A DNA stretch of 64,000 nt. Source: Calliopum simillimum. Taxonomy: Eukaryota > Arthropoda > Insecta > Diptera > Lauxaniidae. Made by a program: the position numbers and the translations under genes. The notes under the pieces were generated by a model, which was not told where the DNA came from, ran no database searches, and was given only the letters and a program-made list of their open reading frames with translations. Position 1 is the first letter of the stretch. Each line of letters opens with the position of its first letter. Below, piece after piece: positions 45,516 to 57,949 of the stretch. The stretch covers positions 48,921,948 to 48,985,947 of the forward strand of contig OX638370.1 in the NCBI GenBank assembly GCA_951812925.1, read 5' to 3'.

Positions 45516-46974
45516 CAAATCTTAATTTTGGTAATTTGAATTTATCGTCGCATAAAATTTACAAAATCGACGCTAAGTAACGTAGTTGATGACCCCTCCC
45601 CCATGCAACACTTCGTAACAAATCATTCGACTCCCCTTCCCCCTGGCGCGTTACATATTGTGAACGGCCCCTTAGCTCTATTTCTAAATTTAATGCTACT
45701 GCCGCAATCTTATCAGTGTTAAATTAAACACTTTAGTTGTTGCTTTTCCATACGTTTCTCAGAGAGTTCTTAATTAAGCTGTCGTCTAAAACACAGCTAC
45801 TGTTAATGTAAATGGATAAAGTTGTTTTAAGTTGTTGCACTCTTTTCTTAACATAAGTTATTTTTTCTTCTTTATAAAGTATTACAATATTTTTTTATTT
45901 GTTCCATCGAAGCACTTATACCCCATTAAGTCCGTCAGTGACGCTCTTCACAAAATGAATTACTGTCATCTTAGATAAATTTTCTCTTCGCACTGTAGCT
46001 GTGGCAACTTTTAGCGACCATATGCCTAAAAAAAAAGGTTTTGAACAAAAAAATAAGAAAAAGTCTATCAAATTCGCCCTCGAAAAATTAATCTAATTGA
46101 ATGCCACCGCTTATAAGCCCATTTTGTATGGGGCGATGGCCCCTTTCGCTTCTAAAGGTTTGCCACTGCATTATAAACAAATATTTAGAGATAAGTCGGC
46201 GCATCGTTCTTAGCAGAAGATGATGCATATTGGCATATTGGCCATAAAAAGATGTGCGCACTGACCTTTTTTTAATAATATTTACATTTGCTCACACTTC
46301 TGTACAAAATATCTTTTTTCTATCCATAAAACTATATTTTAATGCAAAACTTGGATCTGTTGAAGTTTTGGTCCTTTTTTGGGAGCTTTCAGTACTTTTT
46401 TTGCTCTTTGGTACACAATAAAAAATCACATGTGTCTTCCCTGGTGTTATCAGTGCAACGAAAGCAAAGCAAAAAAAAAAAAAAGTGTCAGTTTTCGTCT
46501 TTCTCTTTGTACTTAAACTTTTTTTAGCTTATGTGACCATGTATTTTGTTGTTGTGAATATTGAAAAATTTGTTTTTAATTTAATCTGCCTAAAATGCAG
46601 AAATTAAAATAATTTTAACTTTGTGCACATCTACACACAAAAACTTTTCTAATAGTGTATAATTCAAAGTTGAAGTGCATTTCTAACAAAGTAAAAAAAG
46701 ATGGACAAATTTTTGTCTTGCGTATTAATATAAAGATATAATTAAAAGTACTAAAATGATGTATTTTACTATTGTGCATAATATGTATATTGTACAGGAA
46801 AAATTTGTCGTATCCGAAATGTCACTTCCGTTATTACGTTTCCACTTATATAACTAAAACTAAGAAAGATATTTTTTTAAGGAAGACTGCATTATGAAGA
46901 AGCATAATTTTTGCATTTTTAGAACAAAAAATTTCTAAGTTATTTGGCAGTGTTTCGCATTTTTGTATATACAC
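45516..46974. other. No gene recognised; C-rich repeat scrap
   Basis: The stretch ending TGTGAACGGCCCCTTAGCTC (about 45658-45677), with CCCCTCCCCC and GTAACAAATC motifs repeated twice, looks like half of a MITE related in style to 3505-3660. The remainder is AT-rich with nothing recognised. Confidence 0.35.
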
Positions 46975-46976
46975 TA

Positions 46977-48857
46977 GGGTGCAGCACTTTTCGAAATAAT
47001 GCGAAAATTGCAGGTTGCATCAAAGATTATCTTAGGAACAGGCCTTACAACAAAGACTGCATACTTAGTTTTGGTCAAAACTCCCGAAAAGATCGCCCGC
47101 CCGGGGCTTGAATGAAGGTCTAAACGACAAAAATCATGGTCTTTTCGCAGTTTTTTTAACTTATCTCAAAAACAACGAAATTATTGGTAGTAATTCATTC
47201 CAAACCTTTGAAAAGGATTAATTTTCTACATTTTTTGTTTTTTTCTCATAACTCTACAGTGAAGTTTACCCTATGGAAGTCCCGGAAGGAGTGTAAAATT
47301 TTTGATTCAAAAAACGGTTTTTTTCCTATAACTCAATATACAAGACACACACAAACACTTTAGACCTCAATAAATGTAGGAAATCTGTTTTCCTATAGTT
47401 TTGTTTTCAAATCTTTATTCTAAAAGTAAACGGTTCCCCGCTAGAGGCTGAAATTTGTTAAAAATAATTGTATATCATGAAAAAGCGACCTTTTTCTGTT
47501 TTTGTTTTAAAATATGCCCAAAATTTTAATTGGAAACTAATGGAGAAATTAAGGGCTTTCAAACATAGTCTACAAAATGGAAATCGGATTGAAATTGCGC
47601 GAGATACGACAATTCTTACATACTTCGTATTTTTTGTAAAGGTGTGATTTTGGGAATTTTCGTTTCACAGTGTATTTTGCATCCAAAACTTAAAACTTTT
47701 TCATGTGTACTACATTACGTCAAAGAGTGATAAACGGCGCATTTTTCAAGACCAAGAACGTCAAAATTAGTTTGTGGTTTCCTTGCGAATTTAAACCTGA
47801 GAGTTCCGATATTTTTAAATTTTTGTCAAAAACGCCTTTTTTTGAATATGAGAGAGTGTATACCCTAAAAACCGTAAAAAATATGCACAGTTATATTTGA
47901 AAAACTGTAGGACATACAATTTGCTATATTTTGTTCCTGGAGTTCTTGTTTCTACAGCTTATAGTTTGTGCACTAGAGGCCGAGGTAGAGGTATACACTC
48001 TCTCATATTCAAAAAAAGGCGTTTTTGACAAAAATTGAAAAATATCGGAACTCTAAGGTTGAAATTCGCAAGGAAACCACAAACTAATTTTGACGTTCTT
48101 GGTCTTGAAAAATGCGCCGTTTATCACTCTTTGACGTAATGTAGTACACATGAAAATGTTTTAAGTTTTGGATGCGAAATACACTGTGAAACAAAAATAC
48201 CCAAAATCACACCTCTACAAAAAATACGAAGTATGTAAGAATTGTCGTATCTCGCGCAATTTCAATCCGATTTCCATTTTGTAGACTATGTTTGAAAGCC
48301 CTTTATTTCTCCATTAGTTTCCAATTAAAATTTTGGGCATATTTTAAAACAAAAACATAAAAAGGTCGCTTTTTCATGATATACAATTATTTTTAACAAA
48401 TTTCAGCCTCTAGCGGGGAACCGCTAGAATAAAGATTTGAAAGCAAAACTATAGGAAAACAGATTTCCTACATTTATTGAGGTCTAAAGTGTTTGTGTGT
48501 GTCTTGTATATTGAGTTATAGGAAAAAAACCGTTTTTTGAATCAAAAATTTTACACTTCTTCCGGGACTTCCATAAGGTAAACTTCACTGTAGAGCTATG
48601 AGAAAAAAACAAAAAATGTAGAAAATTAATCCTTTTGAAAGATTTGGGATGAATTACTACCAATAATTTCGTTGTTTTTGAGATAAGTTAAAAAACTGCG
48701 AAAAAACCATGATTTTTGTCGTTTAGACCTTCATTCAAGCCCCGGGCGGGCGATCTTTTCGGGGTTTTGACCAAAACTAAGTATGCAGTCTTTGTTTTAA
48801 GATATTAATCTATGATAATTTTTGATGCACTCATTTTTTTTGAGTTTTGCTGCACCC
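46977..48857. mobile_element. Near-perfect palindromic foldback (1.88 kb, TA duplication)
   Basis: Arms of about 890 bp pair around a ~120-bp spacer (about 47867-47989). Ends are GGGTGCAGCA and TGCTGCACCC, flanked by TA (46975-46976 and 48858-48859). Long stretches match exactly, for example GATCGCCCGCCCGGGGCTTG near 47094 and its inverse near 48755. The frame at 47703-47900 lies in one arm and is not supported as a gene. Confidence 0.9.
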
Positions 48858-49103
48858 TAATATACACTTCAAAAATACTTACTTCCATTTTGTGTCGATT
48901 CCGCCATTTCTCCCAAATATAGTCCTCCTTTAGTGCTAAACAATAGCCAAAGCACATAACACAGATTACCAGTCAACTTGGATATTTTTGAAAAAAATTC
49001 GTACGACTGTCACGTCCGTAGCCAGGAGAAGTACCCATTAGTTCCTTTTCGAAAGTTAAGTTTAAGCTAGCAGATCAAATATTTGTTTCTTTAAATGAAG
49101 AGC

Positions 49104-50215
49104 CTAAAATAGCAAAACAAACAAACAAACAAGCAAACGTAACAATTGGTTACTCATATCAAATGGGCCAGCAAAATCGACGTCGGTAGATGAAAATGGT
49201 ATCGAAAGATTGGTGCGCTCAGGAGGGAGCGCAGCCATAACTTGAGTTCTTTGCTTTTTTGAATTGACACCACAAACTTTGCAATAGTGAGGAGTTGTCT
49301 TTATCATATTTTTCACACGTGGGACCCAGAATTGCGTCCAAAGAAGACGAAATTTCATGATTATCCTTTACTAGCAACCTAATAAAGTGACAGTTGTACG
49401 GTAGCAAAACTGGATATCTTTCATCGTACGAAAGAACAGGTGAAGATGCTAACCGCCCACCAACACGCAGTAATCCATCCAAATAAAAGATTAATTAAGA
49501 GCCAAAATAGAACTCTTGTAGTCAATGGATTGGTTAGTTTCTAAACGATGATATTCTTCCGAAAAATAAACTTTTTGACTAAGTAAAATTAACCGATTCC
49601 TGACTATTTTTATTTCGTTACTGTCAATAGATTCTGACTTGCACGAGAATGAAGCGCGCCATTGTGGATAAGTGCGATTAAGAAAACGAAATACATGAGA
49701 TAGAACCCATATTCCACGCTTCAGTGACAAAAAACGCTCCAAAATATCGTCATATTTCGAAAAATATACAAATTAAACATTAACACCTTTACGTTCAAGA
49801 GAAGTTTCTATGAGTGAAGGTTCAGGTGGGTTATGCCTAAAAGAATTATTTGACGAAAGCCATGCCACCAGGGAGTGCTGCTAATCAGCTCCAGATTTTT
49901 ACCCCACGTGGAGCCAAATCAGATGGATTGTCATGTGATTCTACATGAAACCAATTCTGGCTTCCACCCTTTGTAATGATTTTGGATACTCTATTTGCAA
50001 CGAAAGTTTTCCATGAGCAGGGAGGCTTTGAAAGCCAAGCCAGAACAATGGTCGAATTGATCCAAGTTTATTTGAGGTACCAAGGTGTCAACCATGTCTG
50101 CTAGTAAATTTGCCCCCGATAAGTGAAGACATGGCAAAGAAACTGTTTTGACAGGAGCGACTTTGCTTTTAGCGTATAGCAAGTAAGTGACTGTACAATA
50201 GATAGTATTACAAAA
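49104..50215 (-). pseudogene. Relic of a second BEL/Pao element
   Basis: On the minus strand, scattered frames match the complete BEL protein: KSKVAPVKTVSLPCLHL (RNase H region, about 50160), DGLLRVGGRLASSPVLSYDE (about 49470), CKVCGVNSKKQ and PPERTNLSIPFSSTDVDFAG (integrase, about 49150-49290). Stops and frameshifts separate them and no LTR is visible. It is an old copy of the same or a sister family, cut at both ends. Confidence 0.85.
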
Positions 50216-50264
50216 AAAAAAGTTCGAGTGTCCGCCACCAGTTTGAAAACTAATACTGAAAGAT

Positions 50265-51368
50265 TTTTACATAAACGACCTACCAAAAGTTCTCCACAGT
50301 TGTAATATTCACATGTACGCAGACGATGTGCAATTGCTTACCTCCTGCAACGCTGCTGATATTGAGAATTGTATAAGTGAACTTAACTTAAATCTTACAC
50401 GCATTAAAAATTGGGCATGCGCTAATGGCCTTGCTATCAATCCTAGCAAGTCAAAATGTATTGCCATTAGTAAAAATAAAATAGATACTAGTTCCTTTTC
50501 GAAAATATATTTCAACAACGTTGAAATAAAAACCGTTGATTCTGCAAAAAATCTGGGAATAACATTTAATAGATCACTTTCATGGAATTCTCACATAAAT
50601 ATCACTGTTGGAAAAGTTTATGGTATGTTGCGGTCACTATGGTGCATGCAAAATGTCACTCTACTAAAAATTCGTTTTTTACTTGCGAAAGCGTATCTTG
50701 TACCGACGTTGTTGTACGGATGTGAGATTTTCTCCAACTGCGATGTAGTTAGCAAACTCAAACTGAATGTAATTTTTAATAATATAACAAGGTATGTTTT
50801 CGGACTAAAGCGCTATGACCACGTCTCTCAGCACGCTAAAAAACTTTATTCGGTCTCTTTCGATAATTTGCTGAACTTTAGAACGCTGTTACTACTGCAC
50901 AAAATTATAACAAGCAAAGAACCCGTGTACCTTTATGAAAAGCTTGTTTTCTCACGATCTTCCCGTAATAATTATATAAACCAGTTTAGGCATACCTCGC
51001 TAACTTCAGAAAGACAATTTTTTGTTCACTCCGTCCGCCTCTGGAACTCTCTCCCAAACAATCTCAGGCAGATAAGCAACGCAACGCAATTTAAAAATGT
51101 TCTCCTCAAATATTTTGTATCTTTAGAATAAGTAATTTTTTTATATTTTAACGAAAAAAAAAAAAAAAAAATATATAAATATTATTTAGTCAAAGTTTGC
51201 TTTGTTATAAAATAATTAATTTAAAATTATCAATGTAATCAATGTATCAATGTAATCAATGTATCAATGTCAAAATTTTTTATTATAAGTGACTGGCACA
51301 GTTAATTTTAAGATTTTGGATCTTGTTTGTGTTCAGGATGTTTCAATAAAATAAATAAATAAATAAAT
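50265..51368 (+). mobile_element. 5'-truncated non-LTR retrotransposon (CR1/Jockey-like)
   Basis: The element begins inside its reverse transcriptase and ends in an AATAAATAAATA tail (about 51345-51368) preceded by short direct repeats (ATCAATGTA, four times near 51229-51275). 5' truncation is typical of target-primed insertion. It abuts the BEL relic upstream. Confidence 0.8.
50313..51131 (+). pseudogene. C-terminal reverse transcriptase fragment of the LINE
   Basis: The open frame starts just before the catalytic YADD box (MYADDVQLLTSC); in-frame INDLP motif codons precede it back to about 50268. Then come LNLTRIKNWACANGLAINPS (palm/thumb, CR1/Jockey style), LGITFNRSLSWNSHI, LLAKAYLVPTLLYGCE and the C-terminal SVRLWNSLPNNLR motif, ending normally at TAA. 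The endonuclease and N-terminal RT are missing, so the copy is dead. The frame has no internal stop, suggesting a fairly recent insertion. Confidence 0.85.
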
Positions 51369-51529
51369 AAGGAAAAAAACATTTTTTTTTTCGGCCTCTA
51401 AATTTGATGCTGTTTTGTATTCTTATATCTCCGCCATTTGACGTCCGATCAACAAGAATAGTATATCGTTGTAAACAAGTATAACATACTTGGAAAAATA
51501 GTGCTTACAAAATAAAAAACTGGTGAAAA

Positions 51530-51790
51530 TTTTCGAAAATGCGCCATATCTCGAAAATCTTGACTCGGATTTAATATTTTTGTACAACGATTTTGTAATT
51601 TTGTAATCAGTTGAAATACCTTTCATATGACACTAATATTATTAAACTCCAGCCAATGGTTCCGAAGTTATACCGGTTTTTATAAAAACTATATCCCGAT
51701 CTTCCGATGGCTATATCCACAAAAGTATATCTGACCAGATATTTTTGGTTACATATTCTTTTTTAGAATTAAAAGCTTAATAAGCCAAAC
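51530..51790 (+). repeat. Half copy related to the 61.6-62.4 kb foldback
   Basis: The run ATACCTTTCATATGA, ATCTTCCGATGGCTATATC and TACATATTCTTTTT matches the right arm of the element at 61635-62379 with moderate divergence; the other arm is missing. Confidence 0.55.
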
Positions 51791-51821
51791 TAGGCTTAAA
51801 AAAAAATATTAACAGTCGATA

Positions 51822-52878
51822 ACACTAGTCTACGTGATTTTCAACTGGACCAACCAAATAGTTTTCCTAATGTTATTTGGTGCGCTGAATTCTAATCTGC
51901 AATCGGTTTTTCTCTATCAGGTCAGGTTTTGGAGAAAATCGACCTTTTCGATTTTTTAGGTTATAGCTCCATTTTTTCGAACATATTTTGAGAAACCCAA
52001 TTTCGATCGAATATGTTTTTACTTTTTTATAAAGAAAAATTCTTAAACTTTCAACAAATGTACCAATATCTAAGATTTAATTCAAATTGGCTGAGTTATA
52101 GCAACGAAAAGTTAATTTTTATAGTAGTTTTTTACACTTTTTCGTGTTTAAGCCAAATTAAACACGGTTTTTTTGCCAGTAGCTTATACAAATATATATT
52201 TTTTATATTTTAATTCAATAGTGTATTTAATTACAAATATTTGAAGTTCAATTTTTGCAAAATCGGATCATGTTTTAAAAAGTAATTAAGGTTTTAGTGA
52301 AATAAGACTATTTCGATTTTGAATGAATTTGTTCAACAAAAATTTAAAAATAATTTGTGTTTTCTATGAAAATCGAAATAGTCTTATTTCACTAAAACCT
52401 TAATAACTTTTTAAAAAATTATCCGATTTTACTAAAATTGAACTCCAAATATTTGCACTTAAATACACTATTGAACTAAAACATAAAAAACATATATTTG
52501 TATAAGCTACTGGCAAAAAAACTGTGTTTAATTTGGCTTAAGCCCGAAAAAGTGTAAAAAACTACTATAAAAATGAACTTTTCGTTGCTATAACTAAGCC
52601 AATTGGAATCGGATCTTAGATATTGGTACATTTGTCAAAAGTTTAAGAATTTTTCTCTATAAAAGTGTAAAAACATATTCGATCGAAATTGGGTTTCTCT
52701 AAATATGTTTGAAAAATGGAGCTATAACCTCAAAAATCGAAAAGGTCGATTATCTCCAAAACCTGACCTGATAGAGAAAAACCAATTGCAGATTCGAATT
52801 CAGCGCACCCAAATTACTTTAGAAACATCACCCTCTCCTCCAGTCGAAATTTTTTTCGAAATTTGTCGACCAGTGTAA
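51822..52878. mobile_element. Foldback element (about 1.06 kb)
   Basis: Inverted arms include TCTCTATCAGGTCAGGTTTT with its inverse at about 52764, the AACATATTCGATCGAAATTG phrase, and AATAGTCTTATTTCACTAAA with its inverse near the centre (about 52340). Outer ends ACACTAGTC/GACCAGTGT are more diverged. The target duplication is not resolved. Frames inside are shadows. Confidence 0.8.
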
Positions 52879-52975
52879 TCTTACATTAAGCCCAGCTGTT
52901 TTATGATAAAAAATTATAAACAAGCAATAAAATAAAATTTTTCTTAATTGTTCACTTTTCACATAATAAAAACCT

Positions 52976-53384
52976 GACAGCAAGCGCCAGGTGAAGCGTG
53001 TTTTTAAGCAGAATCCTTACACTTCAGAACGAGATATGGCTGCCAGAGCAGGAACCTCAAAACCTTCTATAAACAGACTAAAGAAAAAACTTAAGCTAAA
53101 GACCTACAGAGTTCGAAAAGTACCAGACCGTTCCCATGAAAAGCAGTTAGAAGCTCGAAAGTTATATGTCGATTACCTGACTAAATTTGACTGCTGCATA
53201 AGGGACGATGAAACATAATTTAAGGCAGATATTAAACAGCTACCACGACACGAATTTTATACCTGTTCGGAGAAGGGGAAGGTACAGAGCAAATTTAAAG
53301 AGAGGAAAATTATAAAATTTCCCCAGCAGTATATAGTGTTTGGTCGGGGACCAAAATTTATAGCTTTCGTTAAATATCAAAATA
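52976..53384 (+). pseudogene. Tc1/mariner-type transposase, 5' part
   Basis: The frame carries a helix-turn-helix (KRVFKQNPYTSERDMAARAG, SKPSINRLKKKLKLK) and then the first catalytic region IRDDET. Directly after it is one stop (TAA 53216-53218), where a Tyr codon is expected, followed by the continuing frame FKADIKQLPRHEFYTC and KFKERKIIKFPQQYIVFG. The missing middle and the continuation at 56470 show an insertion. Catalytic Asp residues (DD of DDET) survive, but the gene is dead. Confidence 0.8.
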
Positions 53385-53491
53385 TTCAAAATTCAAAGCG
53401 ATACCTTTTTGAGTACATATACCATTCACCTGCAGACGAGTTGGCGATAGCAGTCCTGACGTACACTTCATGGGTGACCTGCACCCACGGA
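53385..53491. other. Left part of the DNA that split the transposase
   Basis: This and 55973-56469 would be contiguous without the hAT-like element. Together they form about 600 bp that interrupts the Tc1 frame. The sequence is not recognised and no coding capacity is seen. Confidence 0.4.
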
Positions 53492-53603
53492 CAGGGCCAT
53501 GTTTAGGACTTGGAGGCCCCTAGGCTATACTTGTAGTGCGGGCCCCATCTGAAAGTATAGGATTGTCTCTTGTAAAATAACTCCAATTGAATTTTTTTCA
53601 CCA

Positions 53604-54249
53604 CACGGAGAAAAAAAATAGTACTTGCTACTTTATTTCTCATAAATTTTACCAGAATTTCAAATCAGAATGGTGACAACTCCACACCGAAATAAATTGC
53701 ACCTTACTGTTTTAGTGAATTCAGAATGTATGTTTGCTAGTCATTTTTTTTTTTTAAATTGACGTGATACGTGTATTTACCTTACTGTAAAGTTGAAACA
53801 AAAAAAAAAAAAACAAAAAAAAACGAATTGACCACTCTAGAGTACGAACCCTGGCCCTTCCATGTGATAAGCAGATACATATCCTCTGCGCTTCTTACGC
53901 ATATGATGAAGAGGCATAAAATTTGAATATTAAGTTAATGTCTGTCTAAAAATAGAAATTGTTACTAAAATTATAAAAGTCGAAATGATTCTATATTTTT
54001 ATGATTTTTACCTTACTCGAGTGTAGTAAAAGTTTTGCACTAATTTTTGTGCGTGAAAAAAATAAAGTTATTTCTACTAGAATTATAAATTCAAAATGGT
54101 CACACATTTTTTTCTGAAAGTATAAATTACCCTACACAAAGTCAAATGTAGGCAATATTCCATTATTATTCAACTACATTTTATTTGTAAATATAACTTT
54201 ACATAAAATACGAGTGGAGTAAAAATTATGATGCGTATTTTTCTCCGTG
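53604..54249. mobile_element. Nested MITE with CACGGAGAAAAA ends (646 bp)
   Basis: CACGGAGAAAAA on the left is inverted at the right (TTTTTCTCCGTG). Motifs such as TAGTA(C/G)T and AAATTTACC-type words recur inside. No target duplication was confirmed. Confidence 0.55.
53822..53930 (-). repeat. tRNA-derived SINE-like piece, minus strand
   Basis: On the minus strand GCCAGGGTTCGTACTCTAGA has a good box B (GGTTCGTACTC), and a possible box A (GCGTAAGAAGCGCAGAGG) lies upstream. An A-rich stretch on the plus strand (53795-53823) adjoins it. Confidence 0.4.
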
Positions 54250-55972
54250 CAGAACTATCTTAAAATTTTGTTGCAGAAATGAATTTTTTGTAGTTTTCGA
54301 AGGGCATAAATCGAGTTTTGTACCAGCTTCGTGCGGACCTGGGCCTTACAAAAAAAGCCCGAAAATAAGAGGCCCGTAAATCACGGGAAGGTTGAGAAGC
54401 ATAAGCTTGGAAAAAGTTCTGTTCGTACATAAAAATATGTAAAATAATTTTTGAATGTGAGGATAAGAATGACCAAACCAAACAAATCGTCTTATTAAAT
54501 TCGACCAAAAAACTGAAATAAGCACTTCATGTACTTATAATTTTTGGTTTTTCAATAGCTAAAATTTTTTTAAATTATAAAAAAGCCTGAATATGTAATA
54601 ATATGGTAGTATCGGGCCGGACCTTAAAAATTTGGCCCGTGACCAGGAATTTTTTGGCTATTTCTTATTAAAGGCTTTATTTAGTTCTGTTCTTCTTCAA
54701 AATGAGCTATGATCTGATCTTGTATGATTATGTATAGAAGACGTACGAAATTGTTTTGCTCTTTTCTCTTAAGTGCATCATTTAGTACAGCTTTTTGTTT
54801 TCAAAATAAGTTATGAAGTGTTATGACCACATACGATTTTTAACTTTTATGGTGAAATTTTTAAATGATCAAAACTTTTACCAGAAAAATGATTTAAAGC
54901 TTTATAGTTCATCTTTAAGACGAAAAATAGTACTAAATGATGCATTTAATAGGCAATAGCAAAATACCTAATTTCGTGATTTTTCTATATAACCTCAAAA
55001 ATCATGTTTTTTGAACTTTTAGGTTACCATACGTGATAGACCGTTTCTGAAGCCAGATTCACATTCAGCACAGACAAAAACAAACCGTTCGTTATTTAAC
55101 CTTTTTTAAAAACTGCATAAATCTTAAAGCTTTTTTTTTTTAAATTTAATTACGAACAAAATGAGCTATGACCGGTCGAAATGTTCAACAAAATTAGATA
55201 TAGAAGGCTTTTTTAATCTATTTTGCCTGCACTAAACGTAAAAAAAGTTTTAAAAATATTTGTTTTTTTTGTAGCAACTATTATAGATTTTTGAAAATTT
55301 TTTTTCTAATAAATGCGATTTTCATGTTCAGCGACTTCAAAAATGTTTACTTAATAAGCTAACAATTAAGGAAAAAATTAAAACATAAAATATTTTAACC
55401 TAACTTTGCGATCGGCTTCATACCTTGAAGATTAATTGTTTTAAATAAATTTGTTTTTTAAATTAATCTACATTTAATTCCATAAAATATAGAATTTCAA
55501 AACATTTAAAAATTACAAAAAACTCATTTCTACATTAGGTCATTTTCCCGTGCTATAATGAAAAAGTTTTAATAAATTATTTAAAAAATTATAACACAAA
55601 TATGTATGCATGTATTAACCCCATTTATCACTTACTAACTTTTTAAAGTTATCGAAAGTAACTTTCTCGAAACAAAATTTCACTCCCGACTCACACTAGA
55701 CGCTCTGTGTTCTGAAACATTTGTGATTGACACCTTTCGCCATAGCCAAAATTCTTAGAACATGTGTAATAAATATGTTTGAAGCGTAATTTCTTTCGTG
55801 AGAGTAAACCAAAAAATGTGCACAACTGTATTAAAATAAAAATTTTGAATTAAAATTTTTTATTCTATGCTACATAAAATTTATTTTTGTTTTTGCTTTG
55901 ATCTTCTTTGTGGTGCGGCCCCCTTTGTGGTGCGGGCCCCTAGGCTGTAGCCTATGCCTAAACACGGCCCTG

Positions 55973-56469
55973 CCCACGGGGATCGATTATGACGATGACG
56001 GCAATGTTGAGTGCTACTTATGGCGTTGATAATGCCTTGGAAATGCCTTTGCAAAGCCCTCTTCGAGATAAGTGGTGCTGGTGTGCTGATCTCGGGCATC
56101 AAAATTTACAAATTAAAATTTATGGTGTTGTTTGCGGTGTGGTTTAGCAGCGAGTGAAGAATTTTCCCAACTTGAACTTTAGACTTCAAGTTGAGAAAAT
56201 GTGCTAAGCAATTGTCAGCAATCAATATTGAATTCGAGTGAGCGAGACGGCAACACTCTTCAGCGCTAAAAAGCATTCTATACATTTTTCAAGTTTTGAT
56301 CATCGTCTGTAACGAGTAGTTACAGATCGAGTGGGTGTGCAGCATTGCCGTTAGTCGAAGAATCAAACTGGAGTTTGGGAGTTAAAGTTTACGCATTCCC
56401 CGAGTAAATAAGTATATGGTTTAGCAGGCCATATGCACTTGCGGTCTGAGATGCAGTTTTTTTGTAACA
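55973..56469. other. Right part of the DNA that split the transposase
   Basis: Unrecognised sequence, somewhat richer in GC than its surroundings. A short palindrome TTGAACTTTAGACTTCAAG lies at about 56172. See 53385-53491. Confidence 0.4.
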
Positions 56470-56821
56470 CTTGTGCCATACTCGAAAATTTATAGATATG
56501 AATGCCTTCAAAAACGTCTTTTGCCATTTATTCGTGAGCACGGGAGTACTGTAATGTTCTGGCCTGATTTAGCAACCTCTTACTACTCTAGATCCACCAT
56601 AGAATGGTACAATAGCAATAATGTAAATTTTGTACCCAAAAATGCGAATCCACCTAACTGCCCAGAGCTTCGATCTATTGAGAGATATTGGGCTCTAATG
56701 AAATCAGATCTTCGGAAGAGTAAAAAAAAGTACTGCAAAAAATTTTACTGTTGACGAAACAACTGTACAAAACTTAATGAAGGGTCTTAAGAAAAAAGTA
56801 AAATATTTTTATATAAAATAA
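56470..56821 (+). pseudogene. Tc1/mariner-type transposase, 3' part
   Basis: Continues the transposase: ECLQKRLLPFIREHGSTVMF, then WPDLATSYYSRSTIEWYNSN with the second catalytic Asp, and NPPNCPELRSIERYWALMKS with the third acidic residue. A one-base shift in an A run near 56726 moves the end to another frame (FTVDETTVQNLMKGLKKKV), which closes at 56821. Confidence 0.8.
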
Positions 56822-57409
56822 ATATTTGTTAATAGTGTAAGGTTATATAAATATATGCTAATTGCACATCATTTTCCAAAGTTTCATTAAAATCGCTTAA
56901 GCCGTTCTTGAGAAAAACATGACAACCGTTTATATATACACAATTTTAGACTCTATAAAAAGAGAAGATATCTCAGAAACCATATAAGATACAGCAATTC
57001 TAATTCGGATTTAGAATTGCCAAATACAAATAAAATGACTATTTTGATTTTAATTTGTTGTATTTTTTTCCAATTTTTCTTATGAAAACATAATTTTTTT
57101 AAATATTGTTTAAAAAATTACATAATTCCGACCGCGCTCCAAAATGTTTCTGAAAAAAAAAAACAAAATTTAAAAAAAAAATCATCAAAATCGGTGCTGT
57201 TCTTTAGGATTTCCATCTAAAAGGCTTCATTGACTCCACTAAATGTTATCGCATAACTTTCGTCAGCACCATTCACATCATCACCCACTGCGTCACCATC
57301 ATTTCCTTCAGCACCAAGACCAAGCACGAGTTCAGCAATCGTAATCTAGGCAACTCCTTTCCTTTGAAACTTTCCAACATACGAGTATATAATCTAATTT
57401 TAACTCCTT
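56822..57409. other. No gene; diverged scrap of family B arm
   Basis: Around 56965-57080 ATATCTCAGAAACCATATAA and neighbours resemble the family B arm (42960 region) with many changes. The rest is unrecognised. Confidence 0.35.
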
Positions 57410-57505
57410 TTCGGTTTACGGACACGCCTACCGCCTATAAAAATAATACATTCAGGAAGCGAAATTTATGAGCATTATTCACGATAACGCAACCAAAGAA
57501 GACAT
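57410..57505 (-). repeat. Fragment of the GGTGTAGGGTAT repeat (copy 3)
   Basis: In inverse it matches 9560-9650 and 30470-30545 (GGTTGCGTTATCGTGAATAA; GGCGGTAGGCGTGTCCG). Only about 95 bp remain. Confidence 0.65.
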
Positions 57506-57949
57506 AGAGTAACTTAGGTTAATGTGGTTACCTTTTTTCTTTTTCGCCAATTTCTACCAAAGTAATGGTAGTAGTTTAGTTTGGTCAATTAATTAGTATT
57601 AGTTACACTGTGTGTAATTTCTTAAGTCATGGCAAAATAACAATATACGGACATCACTACGTGATAAAAGACTAAAAAAAAAAGACCCGTGTCTCCCAAT
57701 TTTTCCCAAAGTCCTCCACTTTTTTTTTTATGGGCCGCCAAAGATTTGGGGCCTCGGTATCATTTTCGTAAAAATGTGATCATTTTCTCAGGCTCATATC
57801 TTGCAAACCGTTCAGGATTTCGATTTACTCTCTGAGGCAAAGTTGTAGCTCTTGTCATAAACAACAAAAACTGCGAACATATAAAATCAAAAAAACTTCA
57901 CCTTCCAGATCAAAATCGCAAAAAACTTTAAAAAATTCGATTTTTTTTT

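Larger units (their letters stand above)
53492..55972. mobile_element. hAT-like non-autonomous element (2.48 kb)
   Basis: Ends CAGGGCC(A/G)TGTTTAGG are inverted, with subterminal GGCCCCTAGGC words on both sides. Flanks CCCACGGA (53484-53491) and CCCACGGG (55973-55980) form an 8-bp target duplication with one mismatch; CAGGG ends plus 8 bp are hAT hallmarks. No hAT transposase is present. A smaller element and a SINE-like piece are nested inside. Confidence 0.85.
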
